Below, piece after piece: positions 1-9,157 of a stretch of 64,000 nt of DNA. Made by a program: the position numbers and the translations under genes. This DNA comes from Inhella proteolytica (GTDB lineage: Bacteria > Pseudomonadota > Gammaproteobacteria > Burkholderiales > Burkholderiaceae_C): assembly GCF_016093275.1 (NCBI RefSeq), contig NZ_JAEDAK010000007.1, positions 124,001 through 188,000 on the forward strand. The letters are read 5' to 3'. The notes under the pieces are model-generated. The model was not told the origin of the DNA, did no database searches, and worked only from the letters and a program-made list of their open reading frames with translations. Position 1 is the stretch's first letter. Every line of letters starts with the position of its first letter.

Positions 1-96
1 AGTGACCAGCGCGTCGACGACAAGGGCCGGGTCTGGCAGGTGCTCGACCTGGACGCCTTGGCGCGCTTCCAACCCTTTCTGGACATCGTGGTCTGA
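1..96 (+). CDS. pilI: PilI/CheW-like twitching chemotaxis adaptor, 3' end only
   Basis: Only the last 31 codons lie in the window, ending in TGA at 94-96. The visible tail (DDKGRVWQVLDLDALARF) resembles the end of CheW-fold adaptor proteins, whose last strand reads W-Q-V-L-D-L. The position directly before pilJ and a ChpA-type kinase is the classical place of pilI, the adaptor that couples PilJ to ChpA in the Pil-Chp system. Family assignment rests mainly on this context because most of the protein is off the edge. It is separated from pilJ by 53 bases, so the two are probably co-transcribed. Confidence 0.7.
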   Translation, partial: SDQRVDDKGRVWQVLDLDALARFQPFLDIVV

Positions 97-149
97 CCCC
101 CGGATCCCGCTTTCCCAATACCACCGTTTTCACGCAGAACGAGGCAACG

Positions 150-2420
150 ATGAGCCTGCTGGACAAGATGAAGTCTTCGAACGACCGCGGCACCGACAGC
201 ACGCAGGCGGACGCACCCGACAGCGTGTATGAAACCGTTCACCTCGACAGCCAGACACACGACGCCCCGTCCAGCACGCTGGCGCCGGCCGACAGCGCGA
301 TGAGCGGCTTCGCCGAGACGGGCGCGAGCCAGACCACCCAGTACAGCACCATGGAGCCTCTGAGCCAGGCCGCGCCGCAGCGCCGTCTGCGCGGGCAGAA
401 CCTGTTCACCGGCCTGGTGGCGGCGGGTCTGGTCGGCACCCTGGTCGGGGTGTTCTCGAACATCTATCTGGCCGGCAAGAACTCTGACCAGGTGCGCGAA
501 ACCGGTCTGGCCCTGATGCAGTCGCAGCGTCTGGCCAAGGCGGTGTCGACCGCCATGGTGGGCACGCCGACCTCCTTCGCCGAGCTGCGCGAGTCGCTCG
601 ACAAGCTGGCCAGCGTGACGCGCAATCTGCACACCGGCGATGGCGGCCCGCTGTCGCGCGCGCCGTCGTCGGTGCGTGAGCAGCTGGACCCGCTGCTGCC
701 CATGGTGGACCGCGCCGAGAAGAACGTGAAGGTGGTGCTGGGCACGGAAAAGGTGCTGACCGAGGTGGGTACCTCGCTGCGCACCATCAACCGCCAGTCT
801 TCCGATCTGCTGGAGTCGGCCGAGGCTGTCAACTCGCTGGAGCTGCAGTCCGGCGCCTCGCCGGTGGAAATCGCCGCTTCGGGCCAGCTGGTGATGTTGA
901 CCCAGCGCATCGGCAAGAGCGCCGGTGAATTCCTGACGCAGGAGGGCGTGAGTCCCGAGGCGGTGTTCCTGCTCGGCCAGGATCTGAATGCCTTCCGTGA
1001 AATCACCCAGGGCCTGCTGAGCGGCTCCAAGGAACTGAACCTGCCGCCGGCGCGCGACCCGCAGCTGCGCGAGAAGCTCAAGACCCTGCTCACCCAGTTC
1101 GAGGCCACCGATCAGCAGGCCAAGGCCGTGCTGACTAACCTGACCGGCCTGGTGGCGGCGCGTGAAGCGGCCAACTCCATCCTGAAGGACTCTGAGCCGC
1201 TGCGCAAAGGCATGGAGCAGGTCGTGGATGGCCTGAACCAAGCCGGTGGCCTGGCCTGGTGGCAGGCCGTCCTGCTGGCGGGCTCGCTGGCGGCACTGGT
1301 CTACGGTGCGGTCGGTTTCCTGCGCCTCTACATCGCCGGCCAGCAGCGCCGCGCCCAGCTCGCTGAAGAGCAGCGTCGCCAAGCCCAGGCCCAGGAGCTG
1401 GAGGCCAAGCGCGTCAACGACGCCAACCAGGCCGCCATTCTTCGCCTGATGAACGAGCTGGCCGCGGTGGCCGACGGCGACTTGACGCAACAGGCCACGG
1501 TGACGGAGGACATCACCGGCGCCATCGCCGACTCGGTGAACTACACCGTGGAAGAGCTGCGCAACCTGGTGTCGCAGGTGCAAGGCACGGCCATCCGCGT
1601 GACCGAGACCACGCAGCAGGTCGACCAGACCTCGACCGAGCTGCTGGCGGCCTCGACCGAACAGCTGCACGAGATTCGCGCCACCGGTGACGCGGTGCTG
1701 CAGATGGCCGGCCGAATCAACGAGGTGTCCACCGAGGCCCAGAACGTCGCCCAAGTGGCCCGCCACTCGCGCGAAGCCGCCGAGCAGGGTCTGCAGGCGA
1801 TGCAGAACAACCGCGAGGGTATGAACGCCATTCGCGATCAGATCCAGGAAACCTCGAAGCGCATCAAACGCCTGGGTGAGTCGTCGCAGGAGATTGGCGA
1901 GATCACGGAACTGATCTCGGACATTACCGAACAGACGAACGTGCTGGCCCTGAACGCTGCCATCCAGGCCGCCTCCGCCGGTGAAGCCGGTCGCGGCTTC
2001 TCGGTGGTGGCGGAAGAAGTGCAGCGCCTGGCCGAACGCTCGGCCGACGCCACGCGCCGCATTGCGGCCCTGGTGAAGGCGATTCAGACCGACACCCAGG
2101 ACGCCGTGGCCGCCATGGAGCGCTCGACCGCCGGGGTGGTGCAAGGTACGCGCCTGTCAGACGCTGCCGGTCAGGCGCTGGAGGAGATCGACTCGGTGGC
2201 CCGTCGCCTGAACGACATGGTGGCCGGCATCTCGAACCGCGCGCTGGAAGAAGCGGCCTCGGCCAACGAGGTGGCGTCCAATATCCAGCACATCTTTGCG
2301 GTGACCGAGCAGACCTCGGAGGGCACGCGCTCGACCGCCAAGATGGTGCATGAACTGTCCCGTTCCGCCGAAGCCCTGAAGGGCTCGGTGGCCCGATTCA
2401 AGGTCGGCAACGCCGCCTAA
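150..2420 (+). CDS. pilJ: PilJ, methyl-accepting transducer of the Pil-Chp system
   Basis: A 756-residue inner-membrane chemoreceptor for type IV pilus twitching motility; it relays a surface or pilin signal to the ChpA kinase encoded next. An unstructured N-terminal stretch (1-80) precedes TM1 (about 85-107), a helical periplasmic PilJ-type sensor region, TM2 (about 370-395), a HAMP-like linker and a long cytoplasmic coiled coil. The coil carries the conserved hairpin tip near residues 587-631, including EQTNVLALNAAIQAA and GEAGRGFSVVAEEV. The ATG at 150 follows GAGGCAA, a reasonable ribosome site. Length is somewhat greater than the roughly 680 residues of Pseudomonas PilJ, mostly from the N-terminal extension. 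The stop is 12 bases before chpA, so the genes form one operon. Confidence 0.93.
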   Translation: MSLLDKMKSSNDRGTDSTQADAPDSVYETVHLDSQTHDAPSSTLAPADSAMSGFAETGASQTTQYSTMEPLSQAAPQRRLRGQNLFTGLVAAGLVGTLVGVFSNIYLAGKNSDQVRETGLALMQSQRLAKAVSTAMVGTPTSFAELRESLDKLASVTRNLHTGDGGPLSRAPSSVREQLDPLLPMVDRAEKNVKVVLGTEKVLTEVGTSLRTINRQSSDLLESAEAVNSLELQSGASPVEIAASGQLVMLTQRIGKSAGEFLTQEGVSPEAVFLLGQDLNAFREITQGLLSGSKELNLPPARDPQLREKLKTLLTQFEATDQQAKAVLTNLTGLVAAREAANSILKDSEPLRKGMEQVVDGLNQAGGLAWWQAVLLAGSLAALVYGAVGFLRLYIAGQQRRAQLAEEQRRQAQAQELEAKRVNDANQAAILRLMNELAAVADGDLTQQATVTEDITGAIADSVNYTVEELRNLVSQVQGTAIRVTETTQQVDQTSTELLAASTEQLHEIRATGDAVLQMAGRINEVSTEAQNVAQVARHSREAAEQGLQAMQNNREGMNAIRDQIQETSKRIKRLGESSQEIGEITELISDITEQTNVLALNAAIQAASAGEAGRGFSVVAEEVQRLAERSADATRRIAALVKAIQTDTQDAVAAMERSTAGVVQGTRLSDAAGQALEEIDSVARRLNDMVAGISNRALEEAASANEVASNIQHIFAVTEQTSEGTRSTAKMVHELSRSAEALKGSVARFKVGNAA

Positions 2421-2432
2421 GGCCTTCGGCGC

Positions 2433-5400
2433 ATGATCTCTCCCTCCGACCAGGAAAACCGTGACTCCGCCGACCTGACGCCACTGGCCTGGGTTCAGGA
2501 GGAGATCCGGCGCACGCTCGAGGGCGTGCACAAGAGCCTGCGCCGCACGCTGCGTGAATTTGATCTGCGCAGTGCCACCGGCCAGGTCGATGCCAACCAG
2601 CTCGGCACCGGCCTTGGGGCCGTGGCGCAGCAACTGCACCAGGTGGCCGGCGTGCTGCGCATGGTGGGCCAGCCCGAGGCTGCCCACTTGGCGGTGGCAA
2701 ACGAGGGCCTGGTGCGGCGCATGGCCGATCAGGTGCGCGTGGGCGCGGCCGAGGTCGAAGCCATCGAGCGCGCCGATTTCGCGCTGCTCACCTACATCGT
2801 GCGCCGCTTGGGTGCGAACCCGGCCTCGCCGCTGGGCCTGTTCCCGTCCTATCGGCGGGTCCAGGAACTGGCGCAGGCCGAGCGCGTGCATCCGGCCGAT
2901 TTCTGGTCGGCCAATTTCGAGTGGAAGACCCTGCCGCCGCCGCAGATGAGCCAGCCCGTGCCGGCGCTGGACGCGCTGCGCACGGCATTCGAGACTGCGC
3001 TTCTGCGGCAGATGCGCCAGACCACGCCCGTGCATGCGGCGCAATTGGCCGAGTTGTGCATCGGTCTGGCGGCGGCGCTGGCAAGTGAACCGCAAGCCAG
3101 CTTCTGGCAGTTGGCGGCGGCCCACTTCGAGGCCCAGGCACTTGGGCAGGTAGACACCGACGCCTATGTGAAGCGGCTGGGTTCGCGCCTGCTGGCGCAA
3201 CTGCGCAGCCATCTGCAGGGCCACCCTCAGCCGGCGGATCGCCTGGTGCAGGACCTGCTGTTCTATTGCGCCCAGAGTGGCGACCCGCCCGAGGGCCGGG
3301 CACCGCACCTGCAAGCGGTGCGGGCGGCCTACGGCCTGGATGGCGCGCTCAGCGGCGACTACCGCGACGAGAGCCTGGGCAAGATCGACCCGGCACTGGT
3401 GCTGCAGGCGCAGAAGCGCGTGCTGGCGGCCAAGGAGGCCTGGGGCGCTGCGGCCGAGGGCGAAACCGCCCGCGCCGCCAGCATGGATGAAGCGTTTGCC
3501 AGCCTGGGCGAATCGCTGCAGCAGATGGTGCCCGGCGCCGAGGTGCTGGTGCAGACCCTGCAGCGCGCCGCGGTGCTCACGCTGCGTTCCGGGCAGCGCC
3601 CGCCCGCGGCGTTGGCCATGGAAATGGCCACCGCATTGCTGTATCTCGAAGCCATCTTTGATGACGGCGTGTTCGACTCGCCCGAACAGGCCCAGCGGGT
3701 CCAGCGCGTGGCCCAACGTGTGCAGGCGGCTGCGTCCGGCCAGGCCGAGGATTCGCTCGAGCCCTGGATGGAAGACCTGTTCCGACGCGTGGCGGACCGC
3801 CAGACCCTGGGCAGCGTGGTGCATGAGCTGCGCCACAGCCTTACCGAGGTCGAGCGCCAGGTCGACGAATACTTCCGCGACCCGAGCCGGCGCGAGCAGC
3901 TGATCCCTGTGCCCAGCCAGTTGCAGGCCATGCGCGGCGTGTTCACCGTGCTCGGCCTGGATCAGGCCGGCATCACCTGCGTGCGCATGCGCGACGAGGT
4001 GGATCGCCTGTGCAACACCGAGGTCGACCCCAGCCTGCCCGGGCCGCGTGCGATCTTCGAACGCCTGGCCACCAACCTGGGTCAGCTCGGTTTCCTGATC
4101 GACATGCTGAGCGTGCAGGCCCCGCTGGCCAAGTCGATGTTCCGCTTCGACGATGCCAGCGGCGAGCTCAAGGCGCTGGTGGAGCGGGAACGGCACGAGC
4201 TGCCGGTGGCGCTGCCCAGCTTGGTGGAGCAGGCCCGTGAGGCCATGGCCAGCGAAGACCCGCAAGCCAAACGCGAGGCGCTGGAGCAGGTGGCCTTGCA
4301 GGCGGCCGCCGCCGATCAGCCCGCGCTGGCGAGTGCCGCCAAGGAAGCCGCTGCTGCGTTGCAGGCGCCCAGCCTCGACTTCGGATCGCTGGAACTGCCC
4401 AGCCTGGACCTGGAGCCCAGCGCTCCCGCTGCGGACGAGGCCCCTGCCAGCACCGCGTTGGAGGCCCTGGAAGCCCTGGTGGCGCCGCCAGCGGCTCCGG
4501 AGCCCGCGCCCAGTGCTGCCTTGCCGGAAACCGAAGAAGCCCTCGATCAGGAAATGCTCGAGATCTTCCTGGAGGAGGCCGCCGAGGTGGCCGAGACCGC
4601 GCGTGCGGCCTTGGCGCAGCTGGCCGACGACCCGGCCAATAAGGTCGAGCTGACGACGGTCCGTCGCAGCTTCCACACCCTGAAGGGCAGCTCACGCATG
4701 GTGGGCCTCAACGAGTTCGGCGAGGCGGCCTGGGCTTGCGAGCAACTCTTCAATGACTGGTTGGCGGACGGCAAGCCCGCCAGCGAACGCCTGCTGGCCT
4801 TCAGCGCCGATGCGCTGGAAGAGCTGTGCGCCTGGCGCGATGATGTGGCGGCGCAAGGCCGCAGCACCCGTCGCGCGCAGAGCCTGCGCGAGCGCGCCGA
4901 TGCCCTGCGCCTGGGCAAGCCGATGCCTGCCGCCGCCGCGCCGGTGGCCCCAAGCTTCGTCAGCACCGAACCGACGCTGGACAGCGTGGCGGCCGAGCCG
5001 GTGCCGCCGCTGACGCCCGAGCTCCAGCTGGACTTCGAGTCCACGGCCCCGCTGCCCGAGCCTACGGAAGCCACGCCGCTGGAAGGCACCGAGACCGAGA
5101 CCCTCACACTCGACTTCAGCCTGGAAGAGGCCCCCGCCGAGTTGGGCCTGAGCGATGCCGAGGTCGAGCCGATCGCCGCCCCGGCGCTCGAAGCTCTGCC
5201 CGAGCCGGAGGTCGAGACCCTCGAGTTGGGTGCCGACGACTTGCTGCTGGGTACGCCCGCCCCCGCCGAACCCCAGGCCGAGCCTTTGCCCGTGCCGGAG
5301 ATGGTGGAGCTGCCGGCCGACGAGGCGGGCTTCGAATTGGATCTGAGCCTGCCCACACCGGCCGAGCCGCAACCAGCGGAAGCCCTGCCGGCGCTTGAGC

Positions 5401-8400
5401 TCAAGCTGGATCTGGGCGAGCCTGAGCTGCAGAGCCTGGCCGAGCCCGATGCCGCTCCCGAGCCGGCCCCGCAGGCCGAGGCGCCGCTGGAGCTGAGCTT
5501 CGGAACGGCGGGCGCGGAAGCGATCGAGCCCACGCATGCGGCAGAGGCCTCTGCCGACGCTGTCCTGCCTGACTTGGCCGCCGAAGCGGCCACCTTGGAC
5601 CTGCGCGTTGCCGAGCTGCAGGCTCAAACCGGAAACGAGCAGAAACACGAGCTCGACCTGTCGGGTGACCAGCCGACGCTGGATCTGCGCGATGACATGC
5701 GCACCCTGGACCTGAGCGCCGACATGCCGACGCTGGACCTGAGTGCGGATGTGCCGACTCTGGACCTCAGTGCCGACATGCCGACGCTGGATCTGTCCGC
5801 GCCCAGCGCACTGGACGCCGAGGCGCTCGCGCCGACGCTGGATCTGCGCATGCCGGCGGACGAGCCCCTGATCCAGGCGGCGATGGAGGCCGTGCACGCG
5901 GGCGAGCCGCCAGCCGCGGCGCCCGAGCTAACCGAACTGCCGGTCGGCTGGCCGACCGAGCTGCCGATCGAAACCGTGCAGCTGGCGGACGCCATGGCGG
6001 ACGAGCCGCCCGTGCCTTCGGTTCAGGCCGAGCCCGAGCCGCTGCCAAACGTCGAGCCCGCGGCGGAGGCTGTTGCTGAGCCCGAAGTGGCGGAGGACGA
6101 GGAACGCCAGATCGGTTCGCTGCGCGTTTCGCGCGCCCTGTTCGATATCTTCGTGGGCGAGGCCGACCAGCAGTCCGGCCGCCTGGTGCTGGAGCTCGCC
6201 GAGTGGGCGGCCCAGCCGGACGAGGCGCCGCCCGCGAACACCGAGGTCTATGCGCACGCCCTGGCGGGCAATGCCGCGACGGTGGGATTCGAGGCGCTGT
6301 CCGTGCTGGCGCGTGCGCTGGAGCATGCGCTGGGCCGCGCGCAGCGCGCCCGGGCCTTCGACGCCGAGGTGGCGGCGCTGTTCCGCCGTGCAGCGGAAGA
6401 AATTGCGCACCTGCTGCATCAGTTCGCCGCCGGCTTCCTGCGTGAGCCCGCGCCTGAACTGGTGCCGGCCCTGCAGGCCTACCAGCCCGAAATGCGCGAC
6501 GAGCCCGACACCGGGCTGGGTGCGCTGGGTGAGCCCAGCGAACCGGCGCCCTTGCTCGACCACTCGCCGGTGGAGCATGCCCCGGTGCTGTCGGCCCGGG
6601 CCGATGATGCCGAGTACCTGAGCGGCGAGCCCGACCAGATCGACGACGAGCTCTGGGAAATCTTCGAGGAAGAGGCCAGCGACCTGCTGCATCAGCTGCA
6701 CGCACGTCTGCGTGACTGGACCGGCCACGCCCAGGATGACGCCCGTGGCGACGCCTGCATGCGCACGCTGCACACCTTCAAGGGCGGTGCGCGCCTGGCG
6801 GGTGCGATGCGCCTGGGTGAACTGGCGCACCGCCTGGAATCGGCGGTCGAGGGCCTGATGGGCCGCGGTAATCGTGCGGCTGCCGACCTGCTGCCCCTGC
6901 AGGATCGGGGCGACGAGCTGGAAGTCGAATTCGAACGCCTGCGCCTGGCCTTCCGCCAGCCCAAGCCCGCCCCCGTGCCGACGCCGGCTCCGGTGGCGGC
7001 GCCGGTGGCTGCCCCTGCGGCCGAGCTCGATCTGCTGCTCGAAGAGCATCTGGTCGACGTGGAGCTGGAGCCGCCCCCACTGGCCGAGCCCGAACCGGTG
7101 GCGCCGCCGCCGATTCCGCTGGCCGAGCGCGAGCTGCCGCCTCTGCCCGAACCCGAGCCCGAATTCATCGTCGGCCCGGAGGCCGTGAACTGGGACCGTT
7201 TTGCCGGTCTGGGGGCCCGCGAGATCTCCAGCGCCGATGCCGCGCCGCTGGTCAGTGGCCAGGCCATGGTGCGCGTGCGCTCCAGCCTGCTGGATCGTCT
7301 GGCCGCGCAGGCTGGCGAAGTCTCGATCCGCCGTGCGCGGATGGAGAACGAGCTGACGCAGATGAAGACGGCGCTGCTCGAACTGGACGACAACCTGGAG
7401 CGTCTGCGCACCCAGCTGCGCGAGCTGGAGGTGCAGGCCGAGGCGCAGATCAGTTCGCGCCAGGAACAGGCCAAGGCCCTGGGCTCGGACTTCGACCCGC
7501 TCGAATTCGACCGCTACACGCGCTTCCAGGAAGTGACGCGCATGCTGGCCGAATCGGTCAACGACGTGGCCACGGTGCAGCGCTCGCTGCAGCGCAACGT
7601 CGCGCAAGGTGAAGACGAACTGGCCGCCCAGTCGCGCCTGACGCGTGAGCTGCAGGACGATCTGCTGCGTAGCCGGATGGTGGAGTTTGATTCGCTCGCC
7701 GAGCGCCTGCACCGCGTGGTGCGCCAAGCGGCGCGCGAGGGCGGCAAGCAGGTGCAGCTGGAAGTGCAGGGCGGCGGCATCGAGCTGGACCGCGGCGTGC
7801 TGGAGCGTCTGATCGGCGCCTTCGAGCATCTGCTGCGCAACAGCGTGGCGCATGGCATCGAGCAGCCGGCCGAGCGCGAGAAGGCCGGCAAGGGGCCGAT
7901 GGGCACCATCCGCATCAAGCTCTCGCAAGAGGGCAACCAGGTGCTGATCGCCTTTAGCGACGACGGTGCCGGCCTGAACCTGGCCCGCATCCGCGAGAAG
8001 GCGGCCAAGCTGGGCCTGCTGCCCGAGGGTCGCGAGGCCACCGATCACGAGCTCATGCAGCTGATCTATGCGCCGGGCTTCTCCACCGCCGGTCAGGTGA
8101 CCGAGCTGGCCGGCCGCGGTGTGGGCATGGACGTGGTGCGCGCCGAGGTCAACACCCTGGGCGGCTATGTGCTGACCCGCAGCCAAGCTGGCAAGGGTGC
8201 CGAGTTCGATCTGCGGGTGCCGCTCACCACCGCCCTGACGCAGGTAGTGCTGCTGCGCTGCGGTGAAGTCGAGGTGGCGGTGCCTGCCAGCTTGGTCGAC
8301 TCCGTGCTACGCCTGCCCAACTCGCAGCTGGAAAAGGCCTATGCCGAAGGGCATCTGACCGCCGGCATGCGCGGCCAGGAGATGCAGGTTCCGATCTACT

Positions 8401-9113
8401 GGATGGGTGGCCTGCTCTCGCACAACGACCACCCGCAGCTGCATGGCAAGCATGCCGCCGTGGTGCTGGTGCATTCCGGCCCGGACCGCATCGCCATTCA
8501 CGTGGACGAGGTGGTCGGCAACCAGGAAGTGGTGGTCAAGAACCTCGGCCCGCAGCTCATCCATGTGCCGGGCCTGGCGGGCATCAGCCTGCTGGCCAGC
8601 GGCTCGGTGGCGCTGATCTACAACCCGGTGGCCCTGGCCGAGCGCTACGGTGCGCAGGCCAATGCGCGCGCCCATGCGGGCGGTGCGCCGGTCATTGCAC
8701 CGGTCGCGGCTGCCGAAGTGCTGGCGCCTCTCATCCTGGTGGTGGACGACTCGCTCACGGTGCGCCGCGTCAGCCAGCGCTTCCTGGAGCGCGAGGGCTA
8801 CCGCGTGCAACTGGCCAAGGACGGCCTGGATGCGATGGAGCAATTGGCGCGCGAAGATCTGCCCGATCTGGTGCTCTCCGACATCGAGATGCCGCGCATG
8901 GACGGCTTCGACCTGGTGCGCAACCTGCGTGCCGACGAGCGCCTGCGCAAGCTACCGGTGGTGATGATCACCTCGCGGATCGCGGCCAAGCATCGCGAGT
9001 ACGCCGAGGCGCTGGGCGTGCAGGGCTACCTGGGCAAGCCCTATGACGAGGAAGTGCTGAAGGGTCTGATCCGTCAGTACACTGGTTCGAAGGCGGCTGC
9101 GGTCGCGGTCTGA
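2433..9113 (+). CDS. chpA: ChpA/PilL-type hybrid CheA histidine kinase, multi-HPt
   Basis: A 2,226-residue cytoplasmic CheA-like kinase of the Pil-Chp pathway, expected to phosphorylate PilG/PilH-type regulators that control pilus extension and retraction. Order of parts: a degenerate HPt-like start (LHQVAGVLRMVG, H69) and a second without His (near residues 470-520); a canonical HPt with HTLKGSSRMVG (H748); an acidic Pro/Ala/Glu linker with tandem repeats; a degenerate HPt (HALAGNAATVG, H1275); a canonical HPt (HTFKGGARLAG, H1447); a dimerisation coiled coil (about 1612-1700); the ATPase with an N-box near 1802 (RNSVAHGIE) and GRGVGMDVVR near 1894; a CheW-like domain; and a receiver (ILVVDD near 2100, phospho-acceptor D2150 in LSDIEMPRMDGF). 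The Lys after His is lost in H1275, so it probably does not accept phosphate. Start chosen at the first ATG after pilJ. Confidence 0.92.
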   Translation: MISPSDQENRDSADLTPLAWVQEEIRRTLEGVHKSLRRTLREFDLRSATGQVDANQLGTGLGAVAQQLHQVAGVLRMVGQPEAAHLAVANEGLVRRMADQVRVGAAEVEAIERADFALLTYIVRRLGANPASPLGLFPSYRRVQELAQAERVHPADFWSANFEWKTLPPPQMSQPVPALDALRTAFETALLRQMRQTTPVHAAQLAELCIGLAAALASEPQASFWQLAAAHFEAQALGQVDTDAYVKRLGSRLLAQLRSHLQGHPQPADRLVQDLLFYCAQSGDPPEGRAPHLQAVRAAYGLDGALSGDYRDESLGKIDPALVLQAQKRVLAAKEAWGAAAEGETARAASMDEAFASLGESLQQMVPGAEVLVQTLQRAAVLTLRSGQRPPAALAMEMATALLYLEAIFDDGVFDSPEQAQRVQRVAQRVQAAASGQAEDSLEPWMEDLFRRVADRQTLGSVVHELRHSLTEVERQVDEYFRDPSRREQLIPVPSQLQAMRGVFTVLGLDQAGITCVRMRDEVDRLCNTEVDPSLPGPRAIFERLATNLGQLGFLIDMLSVQAPLAKSMFRFDDASGELKALVERERHELPVALPSLVEQAREAMASEDPQAKREALEQVALQAAAADQPALASAAKEAAAALQAPSLDFGSLELPSLDLEPSAPAADEAPASTALEALEALVAPPAAPEPAPSAALPETEEALDQEMLEIFLEEAAEVAETARAALAQLADDPANKVELTTVRRSFHTLKGSSRMVGLNEFGEAAWACEQLFNDWLADGKPASERLLAFSADALEELCAWRDDVAAQGRSTRRAQSLRERADALRLGKPMPAAAAPVAPSFVSTEPTLDSVAAEPVPPLTPELQLDFESTAPLPEPTEATPLEGTETETLTLDFSLEEAPAELGLSDAEVEPIAAPALEALPEPEVETLELGADDLLLGTPAPAEPQAEPLPVPEMVELPADEAGFELDLSLPTPAEPQPAEALPALELKLDLGEPELQSLAEPDAAPEPAPQAEAPLELSFGTAGAEAIEPTHAAEASADAVLPDLAAEAATLDLRVAELQAQTGNEQKHELDLSGDQPTLDLRDDMRTLDLSADMPTLDLSADVPTLDLSADMPTLDLSAPSALDAEALAPTLDLRMPADEPLIQAAMEAVHAGEPPAAAPELTELPVGWPTELPIETVQLADAMADEPPVPSVQAEPEPLPNVEPAAEAVAEPEVAEDEERQIGSLRVSRALFDIFVGEADQQSGRLVLELAEWAAQPDEAPPANTEVYAHALAGNAATVGFEALSVLARALEHALGRAQRARAFDAEVAALFRRAAEEIAHLLHQFAAGFLREPAPELVPALQAYQPEMRDEPDTGLGALGEPSEPAPLLDHSPVEHAPVLSARADDAEYLSGEPDQIDDELWEIFEEEASDLLHQLHARLRDWTGHAQDDARGDACMRTLHTFKGGARLAGAMRLGELAHRLESAVEGLMGRGNRAAADLLPLQDRGDELEVEFERLRLAFRQPKPAPVPTPAPVAAPVAAPAAELDLLLEEHLVDVELEPPPLAEPEPVAPPPIPLAERELPPLPEPEPEFIVGPEAVNWDRFAGLGAREISSADAAPLVSGQAMVRVRSSLLDRLAAQAGEVSIRRARMENELTQMKTALLELDDNLERLRTQLRELEVQAEAQISSRQEQAKALGSDFDPLEFDRYTRFQEVTRMLAESVNDVATVQRSLQRNVAQGEDELAAQSRLTRELQDDLLRSRMVEFDSLAERLHRVVRQAAREGGKQVQLEVQGGGIELDRGVLERLIGAFEHLLRNSVAHGIEQPAEREKAGKGPMGTIRIKLSQEGNQVLIAFSDDGAGLNLARIREKAAKLGLLPEGREATDHELMQLIYAPGFSTAGQVTELAGRGVGMDVVRAEVNTLGGYVLTRSQAGKGAEFDLRVPLTTALTQVVLLRCGEVEVAVPASLVDSVLRLPNSQLEKAYAEGHLTAGMRGQEMQVPIYWMGGLLSHNDHPQLHGKHAAVVLVHSGPDRIAIHVDEVVGNQEVVVKNLGPQLIHVPGLAGISLLASGSVALIYNPVALAERYGAQANARAHAGGAPVIAPVAAAEVLAPLILVVDDSLTVRRVSQRFLEREGYRVQLAKDGLDAMEQLAREDLPDLVLSDIEMPRMDGFDLVRNLRADERLRKLPVVMITSRIAAKHREYAEALGVQGYLGKPYDEEVLKGLIRQYTGSKAAAVAV
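5676..5801 (+). repeat. 27-bp tandem repeat in the ChpA linker
   Basis: About four and a half in-frame copies of a 27-base unit encode the 9-residue motif TLDLSADMP with small changes (RDDMR, SADMP, SADVP, SADMP). Units start at 5676, 5703, 5730, 5757 and 5784. It lies within the acidic linker between the HPt domains and probably varies in copy number between strains. Confidence 0.9.
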
Positions 9114-9120
9114 GCGGAAA

Positions 9121-9146
9121 GGGGGCAGGGCGCAGCACCTGCCCCC
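9121..9146. other. GC-rich hairpin between chpA and the GGDEF gene
   Basis: Perfect 9-base inverted repeat GGGGGCAGG / CCTGCCCCC with an 8-base loop, 8 bases after the chpA stop and 12 before the next ATG. There is no T-tract, so it looks more like an RNA stability or partial-attenuation structure than a strong intrinsic terminator. Confidence 0.6.
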
Positions 9147-9157
9147 GCCAACAGGGC

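Noticed and set aside
5676-5801. CRISPR-like array
   Set aside because: The repeats are directly adjacent, in frame and without spacers; they encode a protein repeat. No CRISPR array or cas gene was seen in the window.
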